From Hofstenia miamia (lineage: Eukaryota; Xenacoelomorpha; Acoela), in the NCBI GenBank assembly GCA_004352715.1, contig SCFE01000056.1, positions 1,791,842 through 1,855,841 of the forward strand: a stretch of 64,000 bases of DNA. Direction: 5' to 3'. The stretch's first letter is position 1. Each line of letters starts with the position of its first letter. Below the pieces are notes generated by a model that saw only the letters and a list, made by a program, of their open reading frames with translations, had not been told where the DNA came from and made no database searches. Made by a program: the position numbers and the translations under genes. This document shows, piece after piece, positions 36,767 through 47,627 of the stretch.

Positions 36767-37510
36767 AAATGGAAGTTTGCATAAGTTGCTGATCGCTTTT
36801 TTGGTACTTGTGTTATCACCGATTAAATCTACAACGTTTGCCACCAACTTATTGTAGAGAATTTCCAATACCCAGACGATAAAATTATAATGCGCAGTTG
36901 CACTGAACTCGGTTTCCTCTTGAAATGCTATCAGTGCCTTGGAATATCCATCTAATGTGTCATCTGGATAGCTAGCAAATAAAGAAACATAATGGGGGTT
37001 GCCCTTCGACCAGCCATCAAATGTCAATGCAAACTTATCTAGCAGTGTTTGAGCAATCTTAGATTCTACTTCACGTTATAGCAATTCCATGTATTTCTTT
37101 AGGGTGTTTACAGATATGTTCTGTAAGTTGGAATAACTTCGAGTTAATGGTTCAGTAACAAAGGAAAATGGCTTCACGCCTACACATACCCATTCAATAT
37201 AGCCATACAAGTTCTTGACGGTTGAAGAAACTCCTGTGATAATTCCAAAGGATTCCAAATTTGACTGATCTACATTGTTGTATTGTATTCCAGGGTGTTG
37301 TAAGTTGACGTGATTGAATAAATTGCTCCATCCCCATCCCTGTTTACACTTTAATTGTTTCTTGCATTTGCAGACCCAAAGTTCGGCTTTATCGTGTATA
37401 GTCGCAAGAGTAAAATATCGCTTTGAGAAGGTTTCGTGTGATGTGTAGACATGTCTGCGAATGAAGCTGTATGTAATAAAGAACTGCTTGCGCGCAAATA
37501 AATAATCCAA
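36758..37510 (-). pseudogene. hAT transposase, copy A: N-terminus plus central part
   Basis: Same N-terminal frame as copy B (with the same TAA at 37076-37078). After 'TFDGWSKG' it continues into the central catalytic region: 'NPHYVSLFASYPDD' and 'VVDLIGDNTSTKKAISNL', a typical hAT block. It ends 'CKLPFFN' at the junction with copy B (36766/36767). Taken together, copies A and B hold most of one transposase in two overlapping broken pieces. Confidence 0.85.
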
Positions 37511-37817
37511 CTAAACTGGCTTGTAGTTTACGGCAAGGAAATGCGCAATACATAAAATGATTAAATGAATCAGCATAAACTTTACGCCTATTCATTGTTT
37601 GTATTGCGCAATTCCTTGCCACTAGCGTCAAGCCACGCCTTAGCAATCAGCGTAGTGTAGGCCTATAGTGCATAGCCATCCTCGCGTAAGAGCTGACAAT
37701 ACATTACATAATAGTCTTTTATAAAGGTGGGTTTACAGCTTATCAATGAATTTTAATACCTCTAAATTGAGAAGAATGCATTGTTGTTGATACGCTGTTT
37801 ACAGCGTCTCAATTGAA
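37000..37817 (-). repeat. 818-bp exact duplication inside hAT, copy A
   Basis: Promoter-proximal copy of the duplicated block. The terminal 293 bases of the element (37818-38110) are outside the duplication. Confidence 0.9.
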
Positions 37818-38110
37818 GTTGTTTATCACACTTATTTGTTATTGATACAGCGTTTACAGCAGACTAATCCCAATTAAATCTTATAATTCAAAACATTTGG
37901 GATTAGCGACATCCCACAGAATGTAACCACACCTTAAGTTCAGCTTTAATTAGATTTTATAGTGTTAGTGTAATTTTGGTTTATTTTACATGTGCCAATT
38001 AATTGGGTCCAACTCAATCAATTAATCAATTTTTAATTAGAGCCCAATCAATTAATTGGTCCAATTAAATTGCAATTATTTGTAACCCAATTCAATTTTG
38101 ATCGGCCTTG

Positions 38111-38181
38111 ATTTTAAAACAACGTTGGAATGTCCGCAAATGCATATTGGACAAATTGAACAATTCATTTTTGTTCTTCAT
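38111..38181 (-). pseudogene. Tc1/mariner transposase, N-terminal piece beyond the hAT
   Basis: From an ATG at 38181 (minus) the frame reads a short Lys/Asn/Leu-rich helix region ending Gln-Arg-Cys-Phe-Lys at the hAT insertion point. Across the 8-bp duplication it meets the frame that continues at 34963 with Ile-Leu-Arg-Ser-Gly-Lys-Arg. This supports insertion of the hAT inside the helix-turn-helix coding region. The true start could lie further upstream. Confidence 0.55.
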
Positions 38182-38431
38182 TGCCGTACGTAAAGAAAAT
38201 CGAGTGCATCACGCTTGTTTTGAAAATCCATCGACTGTGACCAAAATTAATTATTATTGCGTCACTACCACCTGTCAACACTTGATTAACACGTCAACCT
38301 GACCACTGTGATTGTTATAACATAAAAAGTATAAACAATGAATACCCCATTCGTTGTTAAAGAGGAGCTATCAGCGTTTTTTAAAACACAGTTAAAACTG
38401 CTATTTGGGCCATCTTTTCTGACCTGAGCTA

Positions 38432-40393
38432 TATTTCATAGGCAGTTTTAATATCAAAGAATGCTTTGTTTTCCTAAAGGAATATTTGGCTCTTCAGTAT
38501 ATTGGCCTTATATTCTTCCGATAATTTGATATTGTTGAATTTTTTTTCGACAACATTGGATGTGGGAGGTATCCATAATAGGTTCGGGCCACCAATTACT
38601 GTGAAAAGAAAGTAAATTATTAATATATTTTCCTTAAAAAGCATAATTTTTAATTAAATATTAGCAATTATTGTTTAACAATAATTTATTGCAAACCTCT
38701 GGTTACAATTACTTCCAAAAATGCAAAATCAATTACAAAGTGGGCGTTTCCCTAGTGTATTCTAAATTTAAGCACCGTACAAATTAAATTCATAAGACAT
38801 ATTTTCATTGGACCAATTAATTCATAGTAGGCTGAGATGGGAGTAGAAGAGCATTTTTTCCTTTAACAGTAAATCCAGGAATTGATTATATCTGCGGACT
38901 TCACTTAATTATCATGTCTGTCTTATAACAAACAAGCATTTCCTCTTCATGTTCCTATTTTGAAATTACCAAAGTCTTAACATATTGTAATCATTGTAAC
39001 ACTATATCAAATCTATTAGTGTAACACTATGTTCATTCTCAAGTTCTCTTAACCATTTACCTCCCACAATTTTACTAACACGACATTTTATGAAAATTAA
39101 AATTTCTAGCATAAGATATTCATAGGTGTTTGAAACAATGAACATTATTTGAGAATTAATTAGATATAATATGATGCAAAATCAATATATCTAATGCATC
39201 ATGATGTGCGATCTCTAAATAGGATATTCAAAACAACTTATTCATGAACGATAATGGAGAGCTCTTTAAGGTGAGCTATTGCGAAGGTCTGTAGCGTAAT
39301 CAAATATTGACGATGCAAAATACCCGATACATAACTGCAAATGCTCTAAAGAATTGGATGAACACACTTAGATGCAGGACCTGAAGTGCATGGATACACA
39401 ATATGAAGTACTAGAAATCTTTTTCATTTCATCCTCTTAAAAAGTGCTATATACATATACTAATAACCCCCTGTTTACGCAGAGACCCTTCCAAATAGGG
39501 TTTTGGACTCCCAACAATGTCACTGCCTTTCAGAAAGGACAAAAAACATGTGTACTATAGAAGAGCGCTAGGATGTTCCAATGGGACACCTCGAAGTTCT
39601 CGTAGCACCTATGGCTATTTGCCGTTTGGGAATGAACAGATTCTATTTGACGCCATCTAGTGACGAAATGTTTTTGACAAAACTAAATTGAACAAATTAA
39701 TTTTTTGATGGAATTTTTATTTCTGATTCCTAGAATTTGGGCAAAGGGATATAATTGACGACAAGAAATGTTTTTGAAAAAATTAAATTGAGTACATTAA
39801 TTTTCAGCCAAAGTTTCTAGTTTTTGAATTCTAAGATTTAGGCAAACTGCTGCATTTGATGAGATGTTTGTTATGACATGTTCATTGTAACAATGCTCTA
39901 AACATGGGACACTATGATTTCGGGGAAGTAATTCCTTGAGGCATTCCATGCCTTTTTATTGTTTAGGCTGTCTACATATTTGTTGAATTTCATTTATTTT
40001 CGCTAATATATTTATGTTAAAGTTGTATGTAAAATATACATTTTGTTTTTCAAATACAAAGTAGAAAAATGTTTGTCCAACTTAAGAACAAGTATTTGAA
40101 ATATAGACATGGTAAACCAATAAAAATTTAATGCATTAAAATTGATTTACATGATAAAAAGCTAGTTCATTTTCTATAAAATATTTTACATTTTATAGGA
40201 TTTATGCAATATATACATATATATGTTGTTTATACAGTGTTATTATATTCGCTATACATAGTTGCAGTCTACACATCTGCTTAAAGAAAATATAGAATGC
40301 AGTAATAAAATGTTAATTTTATAAATATGTTCTTCTTTTTTGTTCATATAACGAATTTCATCTACAATTCAAAGAACATTAATTATGTTAGTC
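38432..40393. other. Gene-poor DNA with a short tandem duplication
   Basis: No gene. At about 39663-39860 a unit of about 105 bases is present twice, recognisable by GAAATGTTTTTGA, AAATTGA and ACAAATTAATTTT blocks in the same order. 39460-39650 is GC-richer but not recognised. Confidence 0.45.
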
Positions 40394-40600
40394 GTAACTT
40401 CGTTGGTGGATGGGAATGAGCCAGGAAAACTACACAACGTGTATTTTTTGTACGTTATGAATTTCACAACATAGCGTCTAAATTAATGGTTAATAAACAA
40501 CTCATTATTAAAACAAGGTGACGTTTGCAATAAAAAGAACATGACAATTAAAAATTGCAACAAAAAATCAACAGTAAATACATCGTTTTTATTTAAAATG

Positions 40601-41622
40601 AAATATATAAACGGTTAGAATTTAAGCAGCTACTTTTAAAGGTATACAATAAAAAATGTTGTTATTTAGAATGAAATATATAAACGGTTAGAATTTAAGC
40701 AGCTACTTTTAAAGGTATACAATAAAAAATGTTGTTATTTAAAATGAAATATATAAACGGTTAGAATTTAAGCAGCTACTTTTAAAGGTATACAATAAAA
40801 AATGTTGTTATTTAAAATGAAATATATAAACGGTTAGAATTTAAGCAGCTACTTTTAAAGGTATACAATAAAAAATGTTGTTATTTAAAATGAAATATAT
40901 AAACGGTTAGAATTTAAGCAGCTACTTTTAAAGGTATACAATAAAAAATGTTGTTATTTAAAATGAAATATATAAACGGTTAGAATTTAAGCAGCTACTT
41001 TTAAAGGTATACAATAAAAAATGTTGTTATTTAAAATGAAATATATAAACGGTTAGAATTTAAGCAGCTACTTTTAAAGGTATACAATAAAAAATGTTGT
41101 TATTTAAAATGAAATATATAAACGGTTAGAATTTAAGCAGCTACTTTTAAAGGTATACAATAAAAAATGTTGTTATTTAAAATGAAATATATAAACGGTT
41201 AGAATTTAAGCAGCTACTTTTAAAGGTATACAATAAAAAATGTTGTTATTTAAAATGAAATATATAAACGGTTAGAATTTAAGCAGCTACTTTTAAAGGT
41301 ATACAATAAAAATCGTTGTTATTTAAAATGAAATATATAAACGGTTAGAATTTAAGCAGCTACTTTTAAAGGTATACAATAAAAATCGTTGTTATTTAAA
41401 ATGAAATATATAAACGGTTAGAATTTAAGCAGCTACTTTTAAAGGTATACAATAAAAAACGTTGTTATTTAAAATGAAATATATAAACGGTTAGAATTTA
41501 AGCAGCTACTTTTAAAGGTATACAATAAAAAATGTTGTTATTTAAAATGAAATATATAAACGGTTAGAATTTAAGCAGCTACTTTTAAAGGTATACAATA
41601 AAAAATGTTGTTATTTAGAATG
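40601..41622 (+). repeat. Homogeneous minisatellite, 14 x 73 bp
   Basis: Fourteen consecutive units of exactly 73 bases, each with AAATATATAAACGGTTAGAA, TTAAGCAGCTAC and GGTATACAATAAAAA. Units are almost identical; the variants are a TCGTTG for ATGTTG swap in two neighbouring units, ACGTTG in the next, and TTTAGAATG at the outer ones. Flanking units of the same family (41640-42760) are strongly diverged, so the array was amplified recently from one degenerate unit. Confidence 0.95.
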
Positions 41623-41639
41623 AAATATATAAAACAAAA

Positions 41640-42760
41640 AACGTTTTTATTTAAAATGAAACATATAAATGATTACATAATAATCAAAATACCTTGAAAC
41701 ATGTACAATAAAAAACGATGTTATTTAGAATGAAATATGTATACAACTATAATCTAAACAAATGATATCCAAATTACCACAAAAATGTTTTTATTTACGA
41801 TAAATTACATAAATTGTTACAAGTTAAACAAATGATATTAAAAATTAACAGAAAAAACGATGAAATATAAAAACGATTAAAATTTAAACTAGTAATGTTG
41901 TAAGTTTACATAAAAAACGTTTTTATTAACACGATAAAGTATATAAATAATTACAATTTAAATTAATAATGTTAAAATTTACATTAAAAAAATTTTATTA
42001 AGGGTGAAATATATAAATTATTACACTTTAATCAAAATGATTTCAAAAATTTACAATAAGAACGTTTTTATTAAGGATGAAGTATATAAATTATTGCACT
42101 TTAACCAAAATTATTTCAAAAATTTACAACAAGAATGTTCTTATTTACGATAAGGTATATAAATAATTACAATTTAAGCTAATGATGTTAAAAATTTACA
42201 TAAAAACATTTTTATTTATGATGAAATATATAAACGGTTAAAATTTAAACTAATGATGTTATAAATTTAGATTAAAAAAACGATTTTATTTACGATAAAG
42301 TATATGAATGATTACAAGTTAAACTAATGATGTTAAAAATTTACATAAAAACATTTCTATTAATGATGAAGTATATAAATTATTACAATTTAACCACATG
42401 ATGTGGAAAAATTCAATACAAATTGTTTATATTTACAATGAAATATATAAACGTATTACAATTTAAGCAAATGCTGTAAAAATCTTAAAAAAAAGTTTTT
42501 ACTTACGATGATGTATATAAATTATTGCAATTTAATCAAATGATGTCAAAAATTTACAACAAAAAACATTTTTATTTATGATAAAATATTAAGTAAATGT
42601 AATTAAAGCTATTGATGTTAAACATTTACAACCTGCACGTTTTCATTTACGATTAACAAATTTTGTAAGAATTTACAACCTAAAACGTTATTATTTACGA
42701 TTTCATACATAAAATTTACAATATAAAACGTTTTTATTTACAATGAAACAATTGAAAAAT
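41640..42760 (+). repeat. Degenerate units of about 70 bp, left arm
   Basis: About fifteen diverged units with the pattern ACGTTTTTATTTACGAT, GAAATATATAAA, ATTACAATTTAA, ATGATGT and AAATTTACA. The same units occur in inverse orientation at 46850-47120 and 54590-55110. Confidence 0.85.
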
Positions 42761-42914
42761 TACAATTTAAGCAAATGCTGTATAAATTTGTTTGTCAAAA
42801 AATATAATTTATTTAGTTTTTTTAAAAATATATTTATAAAACTAAGAATAATATCGCAAAAATGCGTTAATACCTTTTCTAAGTTAATCAAACATGTGAA
42901 AAGTTACAGTTTAT

Positions 42915-43145
42915 TTAGGAAAGCTCACCACCAAGTTTGGAATTATTCAGCGTAGTTCTCTTTCTTTCAGCAATGTGAAATTCTATTATATCGACTGTAT
43001 ATGCATATGAGTACAAACCTCTCACTATTTCACAGATAAGGTCAACATTACATAAATTTTTATCTATATTCCATTCTTCAAATGTCGAATGTATCCAATC
43101 GTAAAGATTGTTGTCTACCAAATAATTAACAAACAATATAATCAT
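42915..43145 (-). CDS. Unrecognised reading frame (76 aa)
   Basis: ATG at 43145 (minus). Composition is balanced and protein-like (Trp, Cys, His and many acidic residues), unlike the Lys/Ile/Tyr-rich random frames around it. It contains a 'YDWIHSTFEEWNID' segment and ends 'NNSKLGGELS'. No domain is recognised. It could be the last exon of a gene carried by the surrounding element, since it lies inside its left arm. It could also be chance. Confidence 0.25.
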   Translation of the reverse strand: MIILFVNYLVDNNLYDWIHSTFEEWNIDKNLCNVDLICEIVRGLYSYAYTVDIIEFHIAERKRTTLNNSKLGGELS

Positions 43146-43756
43146 GAAATCTAAATCACTTTATAAATTATCACTATTAAATAAAATGTTAAGTCAAATT
43201 GGTCTAATCCAAAACAGTTCCCTTATATTTGTTAAATATTGATTGACAGGTGCTAATTGATGAGTCATAAACCACGATTAATTCATAAATAATAAAAAAT
43301 CAATTATTTCTAGTCACAGATCAATCTGAAAGCATCAGTGAAGAAAATAATTCCAAAACAATAAATTTTAAAGCATTACAAGTCCAAATTCGACTTCTAC
43401 TTTCATGATGGTAAAAAACGTTCTTTGCTGTATTCACATCCAGTAAGTAGAACCAGTAAATATATATACGATGAGATGTCATTCAAGGTAAAAAAAATTG
43501 CATAGGTTTCGAAACACCATGTGCAGTGGGATAACATACAAGGTGAAAAGCCCCGTTTACACTGGTTCAACATGAGGAATTCGTCAAGCGAATTCAATAG
43601 CGCATGGACGCCTTTAAATCTGTTCCTCATGTTGATTTCATTTGACCATTTCAATAGATTCCTAATGTAAACACCCTACAAAATTGAAAGCGAAAGCGCA
43701 CGGAGGAGAGGAATGGAATATATTTTCGATCTATTTTGTGTTCAACTTTCCTCTTG

Positions 43757-44416
43757 ACGCACAAATGTGGCGGATACAGATAAATTTTTAGAGGAGGTCC
43801 ACTGTAAAATAAAATGCTAAGTGCATAATTGGTTACTAGAGAGGACATAAGACTATTGAATTTTCAATTTTTAAAATTCAGCACTATATGCACATACTTC
43901 ACCATCACCTACTAACTTCAAAAATGGAAAAAGAATTTTTGCAATTTTTCAATTTTTTTCAAATTGCAAATTACGCTTTAATAATAGCATGTTATGTCTT
44001 TTAGGGGATTTTTGCATTATGCACTACAAAATAGAAAAAGGAATAATTATCAACGATTAATAAAATGTTATTTAACAAAATAAAAACATAAAAATCAAAT
44101 AAAAACACGTAAATACATCCCCATAGAAAAAGGGAATTGAAATACTTTAAAATTTAAAACAATTCCTGAAAGCTAAATATTCATATTTTCATTGAGATGA
44201 AATTTCAGGATCCATAGGACCCATTATACTGTAAAATTCAATGAAATACATTTTACATGTTCCAGATCTTTGTAAAAAACTTAAAAAATTGTTCTTTTTC
44301 CCTACATTTGAGGGTATTAAGGAATTTTCTTTATAATTTTATTGTACAATTTTAATGAATTTTTCTTATTTTAGAGGAGGCCCGGGCCATCTCTGCCCCC
44401 TCTGTATCCGCCCTTG
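43757..44416. mobile_element. Probable miniature element inside the nested element
   Basis: GGCGGATACAGA near 43770 is matched inversely by TCTGTATCCGCC at 44400-44411, with GAGGAGG.CC words just inside each end. Flanks TTGACGCA and TTGGCGCA could be an 8-bp hAT-type duplication with one mismatch, but then the two ends would differ in length. The interior has no coding potential. Confidence 0.4.
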
Positions 44417-44783
44417 GCGCATTTGGCTATTGAATTCCTCAAAGTAAGCAAAGCTTCTATTTTAAAAAGCAAACAACGAGTAAATTATAGAATTTTTCTA
44501 AAATTTATGAACTACAAGTGCTTCAATAAACAAAATATTCATCAATATTAAAATTTCTTATTAAGTTTCATTTTTCGCACATGAAAAAAAATTTAGTTGA
44601 ATAATCAAAATATAAATATGCACATTTACATGATTTACGCAAGCCAAAATATAAATTCTGAGTAAATTTAAATACATATATTATTATATTGACCTTTACT
44701 TGAGTTAACAGAACTAAAGAAATACATAATGGCAGTTTGCTATTGAAACCATTTAAAAATTATTATTACTAATGAACGGTCAT

Positions 44784-44787
<4 letters not shown>

Positions 44788-44821
<34 letters not shown>

Positions 44822-45062
44822 NNNNNNNNNNNNNNNNNNNNNNNNNNNNNNNNNNNNNNNNNNNNNNNNNNNNNNNNNNNNNNNNNNNNNNNNNNNNNNN
44901 NNNNNNNNNNNNNNNNNNNNNNNNNNNNNNNNNNNNNNNNNNNNNNNNNNNNNNNNNNNNNNNNNNNNNNNNNNNNNNNNNNNNNNNNNNNNNNNNNNNN
45001 NNNNNNNNNNNNNNNNNNNNNNNNNNNNNNNNNNNNNTATATATATATATATATATATATAT
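44788..45062. repeat. (TA)n microsatellite with assembly gap
   Basis: TA runs around an N run at 44822-45037. Another interrupted TA/ATGTATAT tract lies at about 45357-45411. Confidence 0.9.
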
Positions 45063-46240
45063 AAATGAATAATGACGCTATAGACACTTTTCGAGTATTT
45101 ATACTGGCGCTGTTTAATTCTATTATTAATACTGGCATGACCGGCTATGGAAAACAAAAAAAATCTAAAATTAAAAATGGATTTTTTTTTAAAATCTCAT
45201 ATTGTAGGTATGGGTATAAGCTATCCATGACAGAAATTTCAAAGCAGTTCAGACCATATAGAAGAAATAAATTGATGCTGGCACTGGCGACTATGCCAAA
45301 AATGCCTCGTATGCGAACGACTTTAAAACGAAATAACTCGTAGTCGGAACCGCCAGTATATGTATATTATATATATATAATATATGTATATTATATATAT
45401 ATATATATATAAATTTCCTAGCCAAAACCGACCAGTCAGTATTAACTGTTGATGGCACCACTAAAGCTGCAAGAATCAAACATTGATGTTTTTACGAAAC
45501 TGCTAACTACTTAACAATAGTATTCATCACTGAATGTAACACAAAGGTCATGACAATTTCAATATTGCACATGACATTTACTGTTAGAATTGGATTTATG
45601 TAAATATTCCTTTGATTACTATCAAAATTTTGCTCAATTGATAAAAAATTTAATTGAAAATAATTAAAACTTATTCTATGGTGTCGCCATGATTTCTTTT
45701 ATATTTTACATGGTTTTCATCAAATTGTGCAACTAAAATCATAGCCATTCGTTCCTGTAGCTGTACTATCTTTATAATAATATTGAAGTAAACTTTTCCT
45801 GGATCGACTTGCGCCCTAACCCGTCACCAATAGTTAAATAGAGAATTTCTCAGTGTACTCTGGAGTAGTTGCATATTTCCCCCATTTTTCAAGTTGACAA
45901 TAAAGGCAAAGCTAAAATATATTTAGGTAGACAATTACCTCCATCCTTGCCCACCATAGCTACGGCTCTGTACGCCTGGTCTGTGTTACTTAGATTAGTA
46001 AATGACTGACATTAGCTTATTATTCTTTTAAATCATTTGATAAATATCAACGAAAAAGGAACCAATGTAAACAGGAGCTTTCAATATTGAAATCGTCAAG
46101 TGAAATCAACATGAAGAATAATGTAAACGCGACCATGCGCTATTGAAATCGCTTGACGAATTCCTCAAGTTGAACCAGTGTAAACTTGAACCAGTGTAAA
46201 CGGGGCTAAAGAGATACATACTTTAGAAAGGTCGTGTAAA

Positions 46241-46435
46241 ATGGCAGGGTATACAAGAACAAAACGCTATGTAAAAGACAAAATTGTCAAATGTGTTAAA
46301 ACATTTAATGAAACCAGAACAAAAGGAAGATGGTCAGATATATTAAAACCCGTAGCAATACAATTAACTTTGGAGGTAAATCGAGTAATAAAAAATATAT
46401 TTTATGTTCTCATAATAGTGGAGAAATGCTTCTAA
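46241..46435 (+). CDS. Unrecognised reading frame, possible first exon
   Basis: Starts at ATG 34 bases after the nested element. The first 45 codons are polar and protein-like ('MAGYTRTKRYVKDKIVKCVK', then 'TRTKGRWSDILKP'). A GTAAAT at the end of a 'LTLE' stretch (about 46376) could be a splice donor; beyond it the frame is hydrophobic and random-like. No domain is recognised. Together with its place inside the big element, this may be a cargo or transposition gene exon, but the case is weak. Confidence 0.25.
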   Translation: MAGYTRTKRYVKDKIVKCVKTFNETRTKGRWSDILKPVAIQLTLEVNRVIKNIFYVLIIVEKCF

Positions 46436-46849
46436 ATCCAAATATATTGTAATTCTCTCTAATGCTATGCCTAAGAAACTCTATCAAGTTTAGATTTTAT
46501 TTCAAAAATTCTCAATTTCTATTTGATTTTGAAATATTTATAAGGTAAATTGGGTTAAATCTGGTTTTCCGATTGCATATTGCGAAATAAATATCTTATA
46601 GTTAAATTCAATGAGAAAGCCGCCTTGAAGTATTTATTTCATTTTTATATTTTGCACAAGAGATTTTGATTAATAAATCATTTTACTTCACTAACATTTT
46701 AGGTTTGTAGCATCCATTATTTACATAAGTGTATAAATCGGGAAAATCATCTTGTAATAATAATTGATTTCTTTCTTTCAAAATTGTGAAAAAATTGTAT
46801 TTTCATATGACTTGACAATATTTTATATAGTAGTGATAATTTATAAAGT

Positions 46850-47120
46850 GATTGTAATTATTTATATACTTTATCGTAAATAAAAACATTTTGTTGTAAA
46901 TTTTTGAAATCATTTTTGTTAAAATCTAATAATTTATATAATTCATCGTTAAAAAACGTTTTTATATAAATTTTTGAAATCATTTTGGTTAAGGTGTAAT
47001 AATTTATATATTTCATCATAAATAAAAATGTTTTTTATGTAAATTTTTAACATCATTAGTTTAAATTGTAATTATTTATATACTTTATCGTGTTAATAAA
47101 AACTTTTTTATGTAAACTGA
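46850..47120 (-). repeat. Inverted block of the ~70-bp arm units
   Basis: Four to five units (TTTATATACTTTATCGTAAA, AATAAAAAC, AAATTTTTGAAATCATTT) in the opposite orientation to 41640-42760. They sit directly before the 47150-47370 arm segment, whereas in the right arm the same segment is joined to units of the other relative orientation. Confidence 0.75.
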
Positions 47121-47627
47121 TACCATTACTACAACATTTCAAGCTCATAATGCGACATTCCTATGTCAAATTAAGATAATTCCATTTATCAATCATCCAT
47201 TTCCAAGCTATGTTAAGATATTTCTAATTGTATTAGCAATATTTCCAATTCAATTTGCTCCATTTCCCCTTGATAATGATCCATTTCTATGTTGAATTTC
47301 ACACATTTTAAATTCCAATTTCATCAATTTCTAATTGATATTGATCAAAATTCTTTTACTGATAGAAAATTTTTGTTTTTTGTTCGAAAAATACAGAATC
47401 ATGCAGTTATACACTCGTATATGAACTTTTGAAACAAACAAAGCAAAATATGTATTTTCAAGAGGTTAACAGTTTATCACAAAAGAAAAAAGTCAAAGCC
47501 CGGGATGCATATCTTCAGGCTGAAGTGCAGCTGGCAAAAATCCTTGAGAATGCTGGCAACAGTTAATGCAATTGCGATTGGTTATCTGATCCATTGCAGT
47601 GTCAATCAAACCCTCCACAAAGACCAA

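Larger units (their letters stand above)
34964..38110 (-). mobile_element. hAT element inserted in the mariner element
   Basis: Inverted ends: the left starts CAGGGCCTGTCAAAATTG, and the right, as reverse complement, starts CAAGGCCGATCAAAATTG. There are 3 mismatches in 23 bases. The target duplication is 8 bp, ATTGTAAA (34956-34963) and ATTTTAAA (38111-38118), one mismatch. An 8-bp duplication with CA...TG ends is diagnostic for hAT. Length is 3147 bp. Subterminal DNA is rich in AATTGATTAATT-type words at both ends (34980-35060 and 37990-38090). Confidence 0.9.
34010..38431 (-). mobile_element. Tc1/mariner element with both ends, interrupted by hAT
   Basis: The left end reads TAGCTCAGGTAAAAAAAG from 34010. 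The right end, read as reverse complement, starts TAGCTCAGGTCAGAAAAG at 38431. The TA on each side is the expected target duplication. Removing the inner hAT (34964-38110) and one copy of its 8-bp duplication leaves about 1.27 kb, a normal Tc1/mariner length. The transposase pieces continue in the same direction on both sides of the hAT. Confidence 0.85.
43549..46207. mobile_element. Nested element with ~140-bp inverted ends
   Basis: The left end AGCCCCGTTTACACTGG starts at 43549. The same word read inversely ends at 46207. The inverse similarity runs on through GAGGAATTCGTCAAGCGA, TTCAATAGCGCATGG and CATGTTGATTTCA for about 140 bases. The right end repeats the TTGAACCAGTGTAAAC word twice. 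Flanking AAA on both sides may be a 3-bp target duplication. No transposase is seen inside, so it is non-autonomous. The superfamily is not assigned. It interrupts the left arm of the 14.9-kb element. Confidence 0.75.

Noticed and set aside
40601-41622. CRISPR-like array
   Set aside because: Units are directly adjacent with no unique spacers, and the sequence is eukaryotic; it is a minisatellite.
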